Assembly: GCA_965200895.1 (NCBI GenBank)
Contig: CBDAVM010000001.1
Coordinates: 372,001-436,000 of the forward strand
Direction of reading: 5' to 3'
DNA from: WTFV01 sp965200895
Lineage (GTDB): Bacteria > Acidobacteriota > Vicinamibacteria > Vicinamibacterales > UBA8438
DNA: 64,000 nt
Part shown: positions 17,898 through 26,333 of the stretch, piece by piece
Layout: the number at the start of each line of letters is the position of its first letter
Numbering within the stretch: the first letter of the stretch is position 1
The notes under the pieces: generated by a model
What the model was told of the DNA's origin: nothing
The model's database searches: none
What the model saw: the letters and a program-made list of their open reading frames with translations, nothing else
Translations under genes and position numbers: made by a program

Positions 17898-19946
17898 CTA
17901 CCGCTTGCCCGAGTACTCCAGCATCTGCTGCGTGAAGTCCTGCGGGTAGGAGATGACCACGTCGGTGATGGAGCCGTCGGCGTCGGTGACCGCCTCCAGC
18001 TTCGGCATCACGAAGCCGGTGTAGGAAGGCAGGTCGACACGGGCAACGCGCTCGAGGACCTCGTCGCGCAGCGCGGGGTCGAAGCGGATCCCGTAGGTCT
18101 CGAACAGTGACCTGGCCGCGTCGTAGTCGCCCTCGGACTTGATCCGCTGCACCTCGGCGAGCAGGGTGGCGACGCCGGCGCGGAACGCCCCGGCGTCGGT
18201 CACCACATTGTAGGTCTTCCCGTCGCGCCGACGGACCTCGACCGCGTCCGTGTTCTCGATCAGCCAGTGGACCACCATCTGCCGGTTGCGCATGTGGTCC
18301 TGCTCCAACTGGTTGCCCTCGCGGACGCGCCGGAGCTGCAGGATGGCGTTGCGCGCGTAGGCCTCGTACTCCGCGAGGGCGATGTCGGCCTGATCGGCGG
18401 CGTCGAAGATGCCGATCTCGACGAGCCTCGGATCGGCGATGAAGTAGAGGGCGATGAGATCGGCGCGGGCCTCCTCGAGCGCGGAGTACTGCTCGCGGAG
18501 GAACGGCTGCGCGTTGCCGCCCAGACGTTCGGCGAGCTGGCCGGAGGCGTGACCGATGACCTCGTGCATGTTCGTGGTCATGTCGCCGGCCAGGCTGCCC
18601 CACTGCTCCGCCCGGGCGTCCTCCGCCTCGTCCCACGTGAACTCGGAACGATAGGCCGGCGGCGCCGAGCGGTCGTAGGCCTCGATGACGTTCGACAGCG
18701 AGATCGACTTGCTGCCGTACTGCTCGCGGACAGTCTGGTCGTTCGGCAGGTTGATGCCGATCGGGGTGACCGGACCGGCGTCGCCGATCTCGATCACGAC
18801 GTCGATGGCGTTGGCGGTGATGCCGCGCACGCCGGCCTTGCGGTAGCGCGGATCCCACGGCATGCGATCCTCGAACCACTGGGCGTGCTCGGCCAGGGTG
18901 CGGATCGCCTCGGTCTTCTCGCGGTTGACGTAGTAGACCAGCGCCTCCCACGCGCCCTTGGCGCCCCGCGCGTCCATGTAGACCTCGGTGAAGCCGTTGA
19001 TGGTGTCGACCGGCGACGCCTGATCGGCCACCCAGGCGATGTCGTAGGCGCGCCGGTCCAGCGGCTCGCCGGTGCGGTACCAGGTGATCAGCGCCCGCAG
19101 CGCTTCGGCCATCGGTTCGGTCGCGAAGGGGACCGCCGCGTCCAGGTGCCGGACGACCTCGGTGAGCTCCTTCGCGTAGCGTCCCCCGCCGTCGATCCGG
19201 TAGACCTCCTCCACGAGCCGGCCGGCGCGCCTGACCAGCCGTGAGTTCAGCGGGTACTGCTCGTCGAATCCTTCGAGATCGGTCATCGAGACGCCCGCAT
19301 ACAGGTTGTTCGCACTCGACAGCAGCATGTCGTCGCCGGGGGCCGGCGTCTTGTTCGTCAGGATCGGATCGACGGTCGCGTCGAAGAACAGCGGCTCCAG
19401 GCGGTCCAGCAACGCGTCCAGACTCTCGCCCTCACGGGTCGGGAAGCCGGCGCCGGCCGCCGCCGCCGCGTGCGCCGCCGCGCGGAACGCCGCGGGCGTC
19501 ACATCGAGCACGAACTTGCGGGCGGTGAGGTTGTTGTAGGGTCCCGTGTTGATCCAGAACAGCTTGGCGTAGCGGTGGATCGCCTCGAGCGTGTCCACAT
19601 CGACGCCGTCGGCGTGCGTGAGAATCTCCTCGAAGGTCTCCCGCATGTCCAGGTTGTGGGCGTAGCGCTGGTCATAGAAGATGTCGCGTCCGGCGAGCGC
19701 CGCGTTGTACAGGTGCCAGATGAGGACCTTCTCGCGCAGCTCCAGCCCCTCGAAGCCGTCGGCGTAGATCTGGCCGATGGCCGCGTCGTCGATGCGTTCG
19801 AGCAGGTACGGACGCTCGGCCTCCTGCCCGGCCTCCGCGAACGGCGCCTCGTGCGGCTCCGCGAGCGCCGGGGATGCAACGCCGGCCACCGCGAGGATTG
19901 TCGTGAGCCCTGCCAACGACGAGGAGATCGATTGTCGAAGCGTCAT
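17898..19946 (-). CDS. Exported M49-like (dipeptidyl-peptidase III family) metallopeptidase
   Basis: The 682-residue protein has an N-terminal signal (SSSLAGLTTILAVAGVASPALA) and the zinc signature HEVIGHASGQ at about residues 461-470, followed 25 residues later by EEARADLIALYF. Together these form the split HExxGH...EEARAD pattern of family M49, where both His and the downstream Glu bind zinc. The family cleaves dipeptides from peptide N-termini. The ATG at 19946 is chosen because a GGATGGG lies just before it and the signal begins there; an in-frame start 45 bases upstream is less likely. It is divergent from the DPP-IV gene. Confidence 0.8.
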   Translation of the reverse strand: MTLRQSISSSLAGLTTILAVAGVASPALAEPHEAPFAEAGQEAERPYLLERIDDAAIGQIYADGFEGLELREKVLIWHLYNAALAGRDIFYDQRYAHNLDMRETFEEILTHADGVDVDTLEAIHRYAKLFWINTGPYNNLTARKFVLDVTPAAFRAAAHAAAAAGAGFPTREGESLDALLDRLEPLFFDATVDPILTNKTPAPGDDMLLSSANNLYAGVSMTDLEGFDEQYPLNSRLVRRAGRLVEEVYRIDGGGRYAKELTEVVRHLDAAVPFATEPMAEALRALITWYRTGEPLDRRAYDIAWVADQASPVDTINGFTEVYMDARGAKGAWEALVYYVNREKTEAIRTLAEHAQWFEDRMPWDPRYRKAGVRGITANAIDVVIEIGDAGPVTPIGINLPNDQTVREQYGSKSISLSNVIEAYDRSAPPAYRSEFTWDEAEDARAEQWGSLAGDMTTNMHEVIGHASGQLAERLGGNAQPFLREQYSALEEARADLIALYFIADPRLVEIGIFDAADQADIALAEYEAYARNAILQLRRVREGNQLEQDHMRNRQMVVHWLIENTDAVEVRRRDGKTYNVVTDAGAFRAGVATLLAEVQRIKSEGDYDAARSLFETYGIRFDPALRDEVLERVARVDLPSYTGFVMPKLEAVTDADGSITDVVISYPQDFTQQMLEYSGKR

Positions 19947-20147
19947 TTCCCATCCTCCACCCGAACCGATCCGGGGCCGGTGCGGGTACACCCGGCCCGA
20001 TCATGGCGTTCGCTGACAGCCTGTACGACGCCTGCGACACCCGGTCCGACCTCTCGCCGCGGCGCCCGACGGGGATGACTCCACCGGCCGGCGCGGTGTG
20101 CTCCTCCCGAGCGGTCCGGGGCGATCGGGTCGCGCCGGCCGTCATTG

Positions 20148-20153
20148 TATAGT
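20148..20153 (+). promoter_or_regulatory. Possible -10 of the DPP-IV gene
   Basis: TATAGT lies about 70 bases before the ATG in the 276-base divergent region between the M49 and DPP-IV genes. The -35 is unclear. Confidence 0.3.
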
Positions 20154-20222
20154 GGGTTGCCGCCGTTGCCGTCCGGTAATCCCGGCGCCGACCCGCATGG
20201 CGCGGTCCGAAGAAGGTGAACC

Positions 20223-22475
20223 ATGAGTCGCGCACGTTCGTCGCTCCGCGTTACCCTTTTCGTCCTGGCGACGGCCGCGTGGCTCGCCATTCCGCCGGCG
20301 CCGGCCGACGCGCAACAGCGCGCGCTGACCGTCGCCGACATCTACGATCCGGCCCGGCGCGTCAACTTCGACGGCAATGCGCCGGTCGGTCTGACGTGGC
20401 TCGACGACCGGCACTATGTCGAACGGCGGTTCTTCGGTGACACGTCCACCAGTCCGCTGGTCCGGGTGGACGCTCTGACGGGCGAACGCGCCGCGCTCTA
20501 CGATGCCGCGCGGTTCGAGGCGGCGGTCGCCGCCCTGCCGGGGCTCGGCGCCGACGACGCCCGGCGCATCGCCCGGCGGGCCGGCCACGTGGCGAACCGG
20601 GGACGGACGGCCCTTGTCTTCGATTTCGCCGACGACCTGTACCACTACGACATCGGCGCGGAGCGGGCCCGGCGCCTGACCGCGACGCCGGAGGCCGAGA
20701 CCGAGGTGTCGTTCAGCCCCGACGGCCGGCTCGTCGCATTCGTGCGCGGCGGCGACCTGCTGGTCGTCGACGTCGAGCACGGGCGCGAGCACGCGCTGAC
20801 CACCGACGGCGGCGGCCGGATCCGCAACGGGCAGCTCGACTGGGTGTACCAGGAGGAGATCTACGGCCGCGGCAACTTCCGCGGCTACTGGTGGAGCCCG
20901 GACTCGTCCCGCATCGCCTACCTGCAGCTCGACGACCGGGCGGTGCCGACCTTCACCGTGCTCGACCACATCCCCTACCACCCCGAGGTCGAGCACTGGG
21001 AGTACCCGAAGGCCGGCGACACGAATCCGGTGGTGCAGCTCGGCGTCGTGCGCGCGGCCGGCGGTCCGACCACGTGGGCCGACCTCTCCGGCCACCGGCC
21101 GTCGGACCCGCTCGTCGTCAACGTGGACTGGACGCCGGACAGCGCCCATGTCGTCTTTCAGGTGCAGGACCGCGAGCAGACTTGGCTGGATCTGCTGCTC
21201 GCCGACCCCGACAGCGGATCCGTGGAGAAGGTCCTGCGCGAGACGACCGAGGCCTGGGTCAACGTCAACGGCCCGCCGATCTGGCTGGATGACGGCACGT
21301 TCCTCTGGCTGAGCGAACGCTCCGGATGGAAGCACCTGTACCACGTCGACCGATCCGGCGCCGTGAAGCGCGCCGTGACCAGCGGCGCATGGGAGGTGCG
21401 CAGCGTCCACGGCGTCGACGAGGCGGCCGGCGTGGTCTATTTCTCCGGCACCGAACGCAGCCCCATCGGCTTGGACGTCTACCGCGTGGGCCTCGACGGC
21501 TCCGGGCTGCAGCGGGTTTCGGACGCGCCGGGCACGCACGGGGCGACGTTCAACCCGGGTCTGACGCACTACATCGACCGCTGGAGCGACATCTCCACGC
21601 CGCCCCAGGTGCGCGTGCACGCGGCGGACGGGTCGGTGGCGCGCGTGGTGGCGGCCGGCGAGGTGCGCGCACTCGGTGACTACGACCTGCCGGCGCCCGA
21701 GTTCCTGCAGGTCGCCAACCGCGACGGGTTCCGGATGGAAGCGCTGCTGATCAGACCGCCCGGCTTCGATCCGTCGCGCCGGTATCCCGTCTACCAGCAC
21801 ATCTACGGCGGTCCCCACGTGCAGCGGGTCCGCAACGCCTGGAGCCGTGAGACGCTCTGGTGGCAGCTCCTCGCCCAGCGCGGCATCGTCGTGTGGGTGC
21901 TCGACAACAGCACGGCCAGCGGCAAGGGCGCCGTTTCCACGTGGCCGGTCTACCAGCGATTCGGGGAGCTGGAGCTGCGGGATCAGGAGGACGGCATCGA
22001 GTGGCTCGTCGGCCAGGGGTACGTGGACGCCGACCGCATCGGGATCGAGGGCTGGAGCTACGGCGGCTTCATGGTCAGCTACGCGCTGACCCACAGCCGG
22101 CGCTGGTCGATGGGCATCGCCGGCGGCTCGGTGACCGACTGGCGCGACTACGACACCATCTATACCGAGCGCTACATGCGGATGCCGCAGCACAACCCGG
22201 ACGGCTACCGCCGCAGTTCGCCGCGCTTCGACGCCGCCGACCTGCACGGCGCGCTGCTGCTCGTCCACGGCTCGATGGACGAAAACGTCCACATGCAGAA
22301 CACGCTGCAGTTCGCCCTCGAGCTCCAGAAGGCCGGCCAGCCGTTCGACATGATGATCTATCCGCAGTCGCGGCACCGGCTCGGCGGTCCCGACCTCGAG
22401 CTGCACCGGCGCGAGAAGATGCTGGCGTTCGTGCAGGAGCACCTGCGGCCGCAGGACACCGCTGCGGCGCAGTAG
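20223..22475 (+). CDS. Exported dipeptidyl peptidase IV (S9B family)
   Basis: The 750-residue protein has a signal peptide ending near AQQRALTVADIY, an eight-bladed propeller domain (TEVSFSPDGRLVAFVRGGDL, QLDWVYQEEIYGRGNFRGY) and a C-terminal alpha/beta hydrolase. The triad is visible: Ser612 in GWSYGGFM, Asp686 in HGSMDENVH and His718 in QSRHRLGG. The EEIYGR segment matches the double-Glu site that binds the substrate N-terminus. It releases X-Pro or X-Ala dipeptides. With the divergent M49 gene it forms a pair of exopeptidases for periplasmic peptide use. Confidence 0.92.
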   Translation: MSRARSSLRVTLFVLATAAWLAIPPAPADAQQRALTVADIYDPARRVNFDGNAPVGLTWLDDRHYVERRFFGDTSTSPLVRVDALTGERAALYDAARFEAAVAALPGLGADDARRIARRAGHVANRGRTALVFDFADDLYHYDIGAERARRLTATPEAETEVSFSPDGRLVAFVRGGDLLVVDVEHGREHALTTDGGGRIRNGQLDWVYQEEIYGRGNFRGYWWSPDSSRIAYLQLDDRAVPTFTVLDHIPYHPEVEHWEYPKAGDTNPVVQLGVVRAAGGPTTWADLSGHRPSDPLVVNVDWTPDSAHVVFQVQDREQTWLDLLLADPDSGSVEKVLRETTEAWVNVNGPPIWLDDGTFLWLSERSGWKHLYHVDRSGAVKRAVTSGAWEVRSVHGVDEAAGVVYFSGTERSPIGLDVYRVGLDGSGLQRVSDAPGTHGATFNPGLTHYIDRWSDISTPPQVRVHAADGSVARVVAAGEVRALGDYDLPAPEFLQVANRDGFRMEALLIRPPGFDPSRRYPVYQHIYGGPHVQRVRNAWSRETLWWQLLAQRGIVVWVLDNSTASGKGAVSTWPVYQRFGELELRDQEDGIEWLVGQGYVDADRIGIEGWSYGGFMVSYALTHSRRWSMGIAGGSVTDWRDYDTIYTERYMRMPQHNPDGYRRSSPRFDAADLHGALLLVHGSMDENVHMQNTLQFALELQKAGQPFDMMIYPQSRHRLGGPDLELHRREKMLAFVQEHLRPQDTAAAQ

Positions 22476-22500
22476 TTCGCGACCCCGGCGGTGCTGAACG

Positions 22501-22863
22501 TCAAGCGTCCCGGTGGACCGTGGCGGGCGAGAAGGCGGGCAGGCAGACGGCGACGTACTCGGCTCCGCCGGGCTCCGGACTGCTGTAGCGCACCCACTCG
22601 CCGGGCGCCGCCACCACGGCCTGGCCCGCCGCCACGTCGAGATGACCGCCCTCGTGCTCGACGCGGAGCAGCCCGCGGAGCACGACGGTGATCTCCTCGA
22701 ACTCGGGCCGCTGCCCCGGCTCCTCCCAGCCCTCCGGCGACACCATGCGGGCGACGCTCACCTGCCGGTGGCCGGAGTTGACGCGGCCGGCGTACTCCTG
22801 GATCTGCTTGGGTTTCGTGCCCGCGGCTTCCACGATGGCCGGGCGTTCGATGAGGGTCGGCAT
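22501..22863 (-). CDS. Small cupin-domain protein
   Basis: This 120-residue protein has a single cupin barrel: FEEITVVLRGLLRVEHEGG with the Glu of motif 1, and AGQAVVAAPGEWVRYSSP as motif 2. The classic metal-binding histidines are mostly absent, so it may bind a small molecule rather than act as an enzyme. It converges with the DPP-IV gene 25 bases away. Confidence 0.7.
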   Translation of the reverse strand: MPTLIERPAIVEAAGTKPKQIQEYAGRVNSGHRQVSVARMVSPEGWEEPGQRPEFEEITVVLRGLLRVEHEGGHLDVAAGQAVVAAPGEWVRYSSPEPGGAEYVAVCLPAFSPATVHRDA

Positions 22864-22999
22864 CCTGCCTGCACTCCCGCTCGATAGTCGAAGAAGAGCC
22901 GTTCAGTGACGGACGCATCGACGCGACGGGCTGCACGGCGCCATGCGACGCGGCCGCCGCCCGGTTCGTCGGCGGCGCCGACGGCCGCGGGCCGGAACC

Positions 23000-23740
23000 C
23001 TAACGCAAATGCCTGCCGCCATCGACCCGGACCGTCTCCCCGGTGACGAAATCCGACTGCAGCAATCCCACGACCGCGGTAGCGATCTCGTCCGCGCCGC
23101 CCCAGCGCCCTACCGGCGTCTCCCGCGCCACGGCGTCGCGCTCCGGCGCATCAATGTCCGTCGGCGGCAGGATCGGCCCGGGTGCGATGGCGTTCACCAG
23201 AATCCCGTCGCCGGACAGTTCCAGCGCCAGCGCCTCGGTCAGTCCCATCACCGCGCGCTTGGCGACGTAGTAGGGCGCATAGCCCGCGTACCGCGGGCGT
23301 CCGCTCGCCGCGGTCCAGTCGCTGAAGAGAACGATGCGCCCGCCGCCCGCCGCGCGCAGATGCGGGACCGCCGCGCGCGCGAGCCGCCACGCCGCGACCA
23401 GATCCACGTCGAGTGGCCGCCGCCAGTTGTCGTCCGTGAGCGCATCGAAGGGAACGCGCTGGTAGACCGAGGCCATGTGGATCAGGATGTCGAGGCGACC
23501 GAACCGCGCGGCGGCGCCGGCGACCAGACGTTCGACCGCCGCCTGGTCGGCGAGCTCGGCCTGCGCGACGACCGCCTCCCGGCCCGCTTCGCGCACGCGC
23601 TCCGCCGTCTTTTCGGCCGCCGACCTGGACCGGTTGTACGACAGGACGACGTCCACATCATGCGCCGCGAGGCGGGCCGCCACCACGCTCCCGATCCGCG
23701 TGCCGCCGGTTACGAGCGCGACCTTGCCGGTGAGTTCCAT
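23000..23740 (-). CDS. SDR-family oxidoreductase
   Basis: The 246-residue classical short-chain dehydrogenase begins MELTGKVALVTGGTRIGSVV, with a TGGTRIG cofactor loop in place of TGxxxGIG, as in pteridine reductase-like and some FabG-like members. Further marks are LIHMASVYQ, VLFSDWTAASGRP, the active site YYVAKRAVMGLTEAL and VNAIAPGPILPP. The ending DFVTGETVRVDGGRHLR is typical. It probably prefers NADPH because of the Arg after TGGT. The substrate is not known. The ATG at 23740 fits the family start. Confidence 0.85.
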   Translation of the reverse strand: MELTGKVALVTGGTRIGSVVAARLAAHDVDVVLSYNRSRSAAEKTAERVREAGREAVVAQAELADQAAVERLVAGAAARFGRLDILIHMASVYQRVPFDALTDDNWRRPLDVDLVAAWRLARAAVPHLRAAGGGRIVLFSDWTAASGRPRYAGYAPYYVAKRAVMGLTEALALELSGDGILVNAIAPGPILPPTDIDAPERDAVARETPVGRWGGADEIATAVVGLLQSDFVTGETVRVDGGRHLR

Positions 23741-23754
23741 GCGACCCCGACGGG

Positions 23755-23857
23755 CGCGCCGAAACACCGCGCTGGCGTGGCGTTTCGGCCCATCGCCCCT
23801 GCTCCATGACCCTGCGCCTCAGCACTTCGCTTGGCTGCGCTCTGCGGCGCAGGCTCC
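23755..23857 (-). repeat. Dispersed 3' repeat, copy C
   Basis: Read on the minus strand, it starts a few bases after the TGA of the gene at 23864-24346. Its outer stem is CCTGCGCCTCAG / CTGCGGCGCAGG and its inner stem GCCGAAAC / GTTTCGGC. Compared with copies A and B, the second position of the outer stem changes on both sides (CTTGCG..CGCAAG to CCTGCG..CGCAGG), a compensatory change that supports a folded structure. Confidence 0.78.
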
Positions 23858-23863
23858 CAGCCT

Positions 23864-24346
23864 TCAGTCGCCGGAAGCGGACGGCGGTTTCGTCGGTTCC
23901 GTCTGCGCCTCCTCGGCCGGTGGCGTATGCGGCGGTCGTACGGCGTCCGGCCGCAGGATCTCGTCGAGCAGAAACACGTCGGTCAGCAGCGCGCGGAGGT
24001 GGATCATCCCGTTGAGATTGTCCACCATCTGCGAGGTGATCCCCGGTTGCGCGAGGACGAGCTGCACCGCAGCGAGGCCCGCCGCAGAATCGCGCCGCAT
24101 GACGTCGATGAACGCCCGATACCGTTCCTCATGCTCGGCGCCGCGCTCTTCCGCCAGCGCCACGAACGCATCGGGAAGCTGCACCAGGGTCGCCGCCATC
24201 TTCTCCAGCCGCTCGCGCACCACTCTGTCGTTCGACACCGCCATCCGGGCATTGACCCCCTTGGCAGCGTAGGCGAGGCAGAACTCGTACGTTTCCTCGA
24301 CGACGTCGACATGTGACTGCAACGCTTCGGTCGCGGACTGCGACAT
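23864..24346 (-). CDS. Helical protein of unknown function
   Basis: The 160-residue protein is rich in Ala, Glu and Leu and predicted almost fully helical (SHVDVVEETYEFCLAYAAKG, VRERLEKMAATLVQLPDAF), ending in a Pro/Glu/Thr-rich tail. I do not recognise a family. It lies 115 bases downstream of the cytochrome b gene on the same strand, so it may be the last gene of the molybdenum hydroxylase operon. It is followed by dispersed repeat copy C. Confidence 0.6.
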   Translation of the reverse strand: MSQSATEALQSHVDVVEETYEFCLAYAAKGVNARMAVSNDRVVRERLEKMAATLVQLPDAFVALAEERGAEHEERYRAFIDVMRRDSAAGLAAVQLVLAQPGITSQMVDNLNGMIHLRALLTDVFLLDEILRPDAVRPPHTPPAEEAQTEPTKPPSASGD

Positions 24347-24461
24347 TACTGAACCACCCTCATACCTCTGCGCGCCAGCGCAAGGCGCTCGTACACGAAA
24401 GGAGCGACGCCAAGCCTCGTGGCCCAGCGCCGCTCCATGAATGCAACTCTACGCGACGGCG

Positions 24462-25298
24462 CTAACCCTTCGATGCAGATTCCTTGGACACCACCCAGCG
24501 TTCCGGGTCGTGATGCGCCAGATAGTGGTCGCGGTCCACGGATCCGAAGAGCATCGACTTCGTCAGCCAGAACTTGTCCGGCCGGATCGCGAAGTAGATG
24601 TGGGTCAGCGTCAACATCACGAAGAGCACGGCCCCGAGACCGTGGAGCGTGTACATCAACCCCCAGGTCTCCTCGGCCAACAGGTACGCGTTGCGCGGCA
24701 CCAGCACGTTCTCGATACGGAACATCATGACGAGCCCGGTACCGATCACGGCCAGTCCAGCCAGCATCACGGCGGTGTGGTACAGCTTGTGATCCAGCGG
24801 GTACTTCCCGTGCTTCTTGATCTCGCCGGCTTCCTGCCCCATCTGACGTTTCACACGCTGCACGGCCTCGTCCATGTCATCCGGCAGTATCCAGATTGAC
24901 CAGAAGTCGAGGTAGAAAGTCGCGTGCACGATATGGTACAGAATCGAAATCGTCAGCACGATGCCGGCGATCCAGTGGATGGTGACCCATGCGAACTGGA
25001 TGCCGATGATCGGAAAGAACCCGGTCACCAGCAGCACCAGCATCGCCGCCGCCATCACCCAATGGAAGATGCGCGCCCACAGTGTATGCCGCTCGATTGT
25101 GTCGGGGACACCGCCCCCCGCAGCTTCTTCCTGACCGCCGTTCGCCCTCGCCAGCTTCGGCAGCCAGACGGCTGCGTAGACGACGTGGAAAACGATGAAG
25201 GCGATGCCGGCCCAGAAGAACAGGTAGAGAAGATCCCAGGAGACCCTGATCAGGGTCTCCTGCCCCCATGGATTGGTTCCCCACTGAAACAGTTCCAT
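24462..25298 (-). CDS. Membrane cytochrome b subunit (b561/formate dehydrogenase gamma-like)
   Basis: The 278-residue protein has about five hydrophobic helices and His residues suited to haem b: FHVVYAAVWLP, ARIFHWVMAAAMLVLLVTGF, WVTIHWIAGIVLTISILYHI, HTAVMLAGLAVIGTGLVMMF and LHGLGAVLFVMLTLTHIYFA. This is the dihaem membrane anchor found in formate dehydrogenases and Ni-Fe hydrogenases. It directly abuts the FAD subunit gene (no spacer) and probably carries electrons between the exported hydroxylase and the quinone pool. Confidence 0.85.
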   Translation of the reverse strand: MELFQWGTNPWGQETLIRVSWDLLYLFFWAGIAFIVFHVVYAAVWLPKLARANGGQEEAAGGGVPDTIERHTLWARIFHWVMAAAMLVLLVTGFFPIIGIQFAWVTIHWIAGIVLTISILYHIVHATFYLDFWSIWILPDDMDEAVQRVKRQMGQEAGEIKKHGKYPLDHKLYHTAVMLAGLAVIGTGLVMMFRIENVLVPRNAYLLAEETWGLMYTLHGLGAVLFVMLTLTHIYFAIRPDKFWLTKSMLFGSVDRDHYLAHHDPERWVVSKESASKG

Positions 25299-26300
25299 CT
25301 ACGCCTCGGCACCTTGAACGGACCGCTTCACGAGGTTGCGCAGCAACGTCACCTTGTAGGCGTTGTGCCGCAACGGCCGGACGCCATTGATGGCGATCTC
25401 TCCAGCCTCCATCGCAACCGCCGCACTGACCTGCCGCCCCCGGACTGCATCCTCGGCCGCGAGAAACCGCACCGGATAGGGCGCCACGCCGTTGGCCACG
25501 ATGCGAATGTCCTCGACCACGCCGTTGTTGATCTTCGCCGCCGACGCCACATTGGCGAGCGGAAAGTCCCAGACGGCCCGATCCCGGGCCTTCTCGAAGT
25601 AGAAGCGCGTGTTGGCGAAAGTCCACGGAATCCGGATCGACGTGAGAATGTCGCCCGGCTGCAGCGCCGTCATGCGCATGATGTCGACCGCGGGACCGAT
25701 GAAGAAGTCCTGGGCCGGAATCACCCGCTCGCCGGTGCTGTTGCGGACGACCATCTCGGCGTCGAGGGCCACGAGAACCGGAGCCGTGTCCGACGGATTG
25801 ACGGCCACGCACCGGCTGGCGCCGAGGATGGCGTGCTCGCGGTTCATCGCGGTCGGCGTATCCGCATAGCAGATGTTCCCGCCGGCGCGGTAACAGCTCC
25901 AGCCGTCCCGGTAGTACCAGCACCGCGTATCCTGACCGACGTTACCGCCGAGGGTGCCCTGGTTCTGAATCTGCGGCGACGCGGCCTGCGTCGCGGCGTC
26001 GGCGAGCATGCTGAACTGTTCCGACACCTCGGAGTGCCGGATCACGTCGCGCAGCGTCGCCATCGCGCCGATGTCGAGACCGCCGCCCAGAGAGCGGATC
26101 TCACTCAGCTCCGAGATCCCACCCAGGTCGACGACTGCGGCGGGCTTCTTGACGCGGTCCTTCAGCCAGTCCCAGGTGTCCAGCCCACCCGCGAGCACCC
26201 AGGCATCGGCGCCGTACTGATCGAGCACTCCCAGCGCCTCTTCCGTGCTGGCAGGCTGGAAGAGCTGAAATGCCGGCATCTTGTCGCGAATCACGGCCAT
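25299..26300 (-). CDS. Xanthine dehydrogenase family FAD-binding subunit
   Basis: The 333-residue protein has the FAD-binding landmarks WVLAGGLDTWDWLKDR, SPQIQNQGTLGGNVGQDTRC and PAVDIMRMTALQPGDILTS. An insert with four Cys, CWYYRDGWSCYRAGGNIC, recalls the extra Fe-S site of the 4-hydroxybenzoyl-CoA reductase type, so an additional cluster is possible. No export signal is present; it would have to leave the cytoplasm with the FeS subunit. It sits between the Mo subunit and cytochrome b genes. Confidence 0.88.
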   Translation of the reverse strand: MAVIRDKMPAFQLFQPASTEEALGVLDQYGADAWVLAGGLDTWDWLKDRVKKPAAVVDLGGISELSEIRSLGGGLDIGAMATLRDVIRHSEVSEQFSMLADAATQAASPQIQNQGTLGGNVGQDTRCWYYRDGWSCYRAGGNICYADTPTAMNREHAILGASRCVAVNPSDTAPVLVALDAEMVVRNSTGERVIPAQDFFIGPAVDIMRMTALQPGDILTSIRIPWTFANTRFYFEKARDRAVWDFPLANVASAAKINNGVVEDIRIVANGVAPYPVRFLAAEDAVRGRQVSAAVAMEAGEIAINGVRPLRHNAYKVTLLRNLVKRSVQGAEA

Positions 26301-26333
26301 TGTTTCTTCTCCCTCTACCTTCCCAGTGTGGCG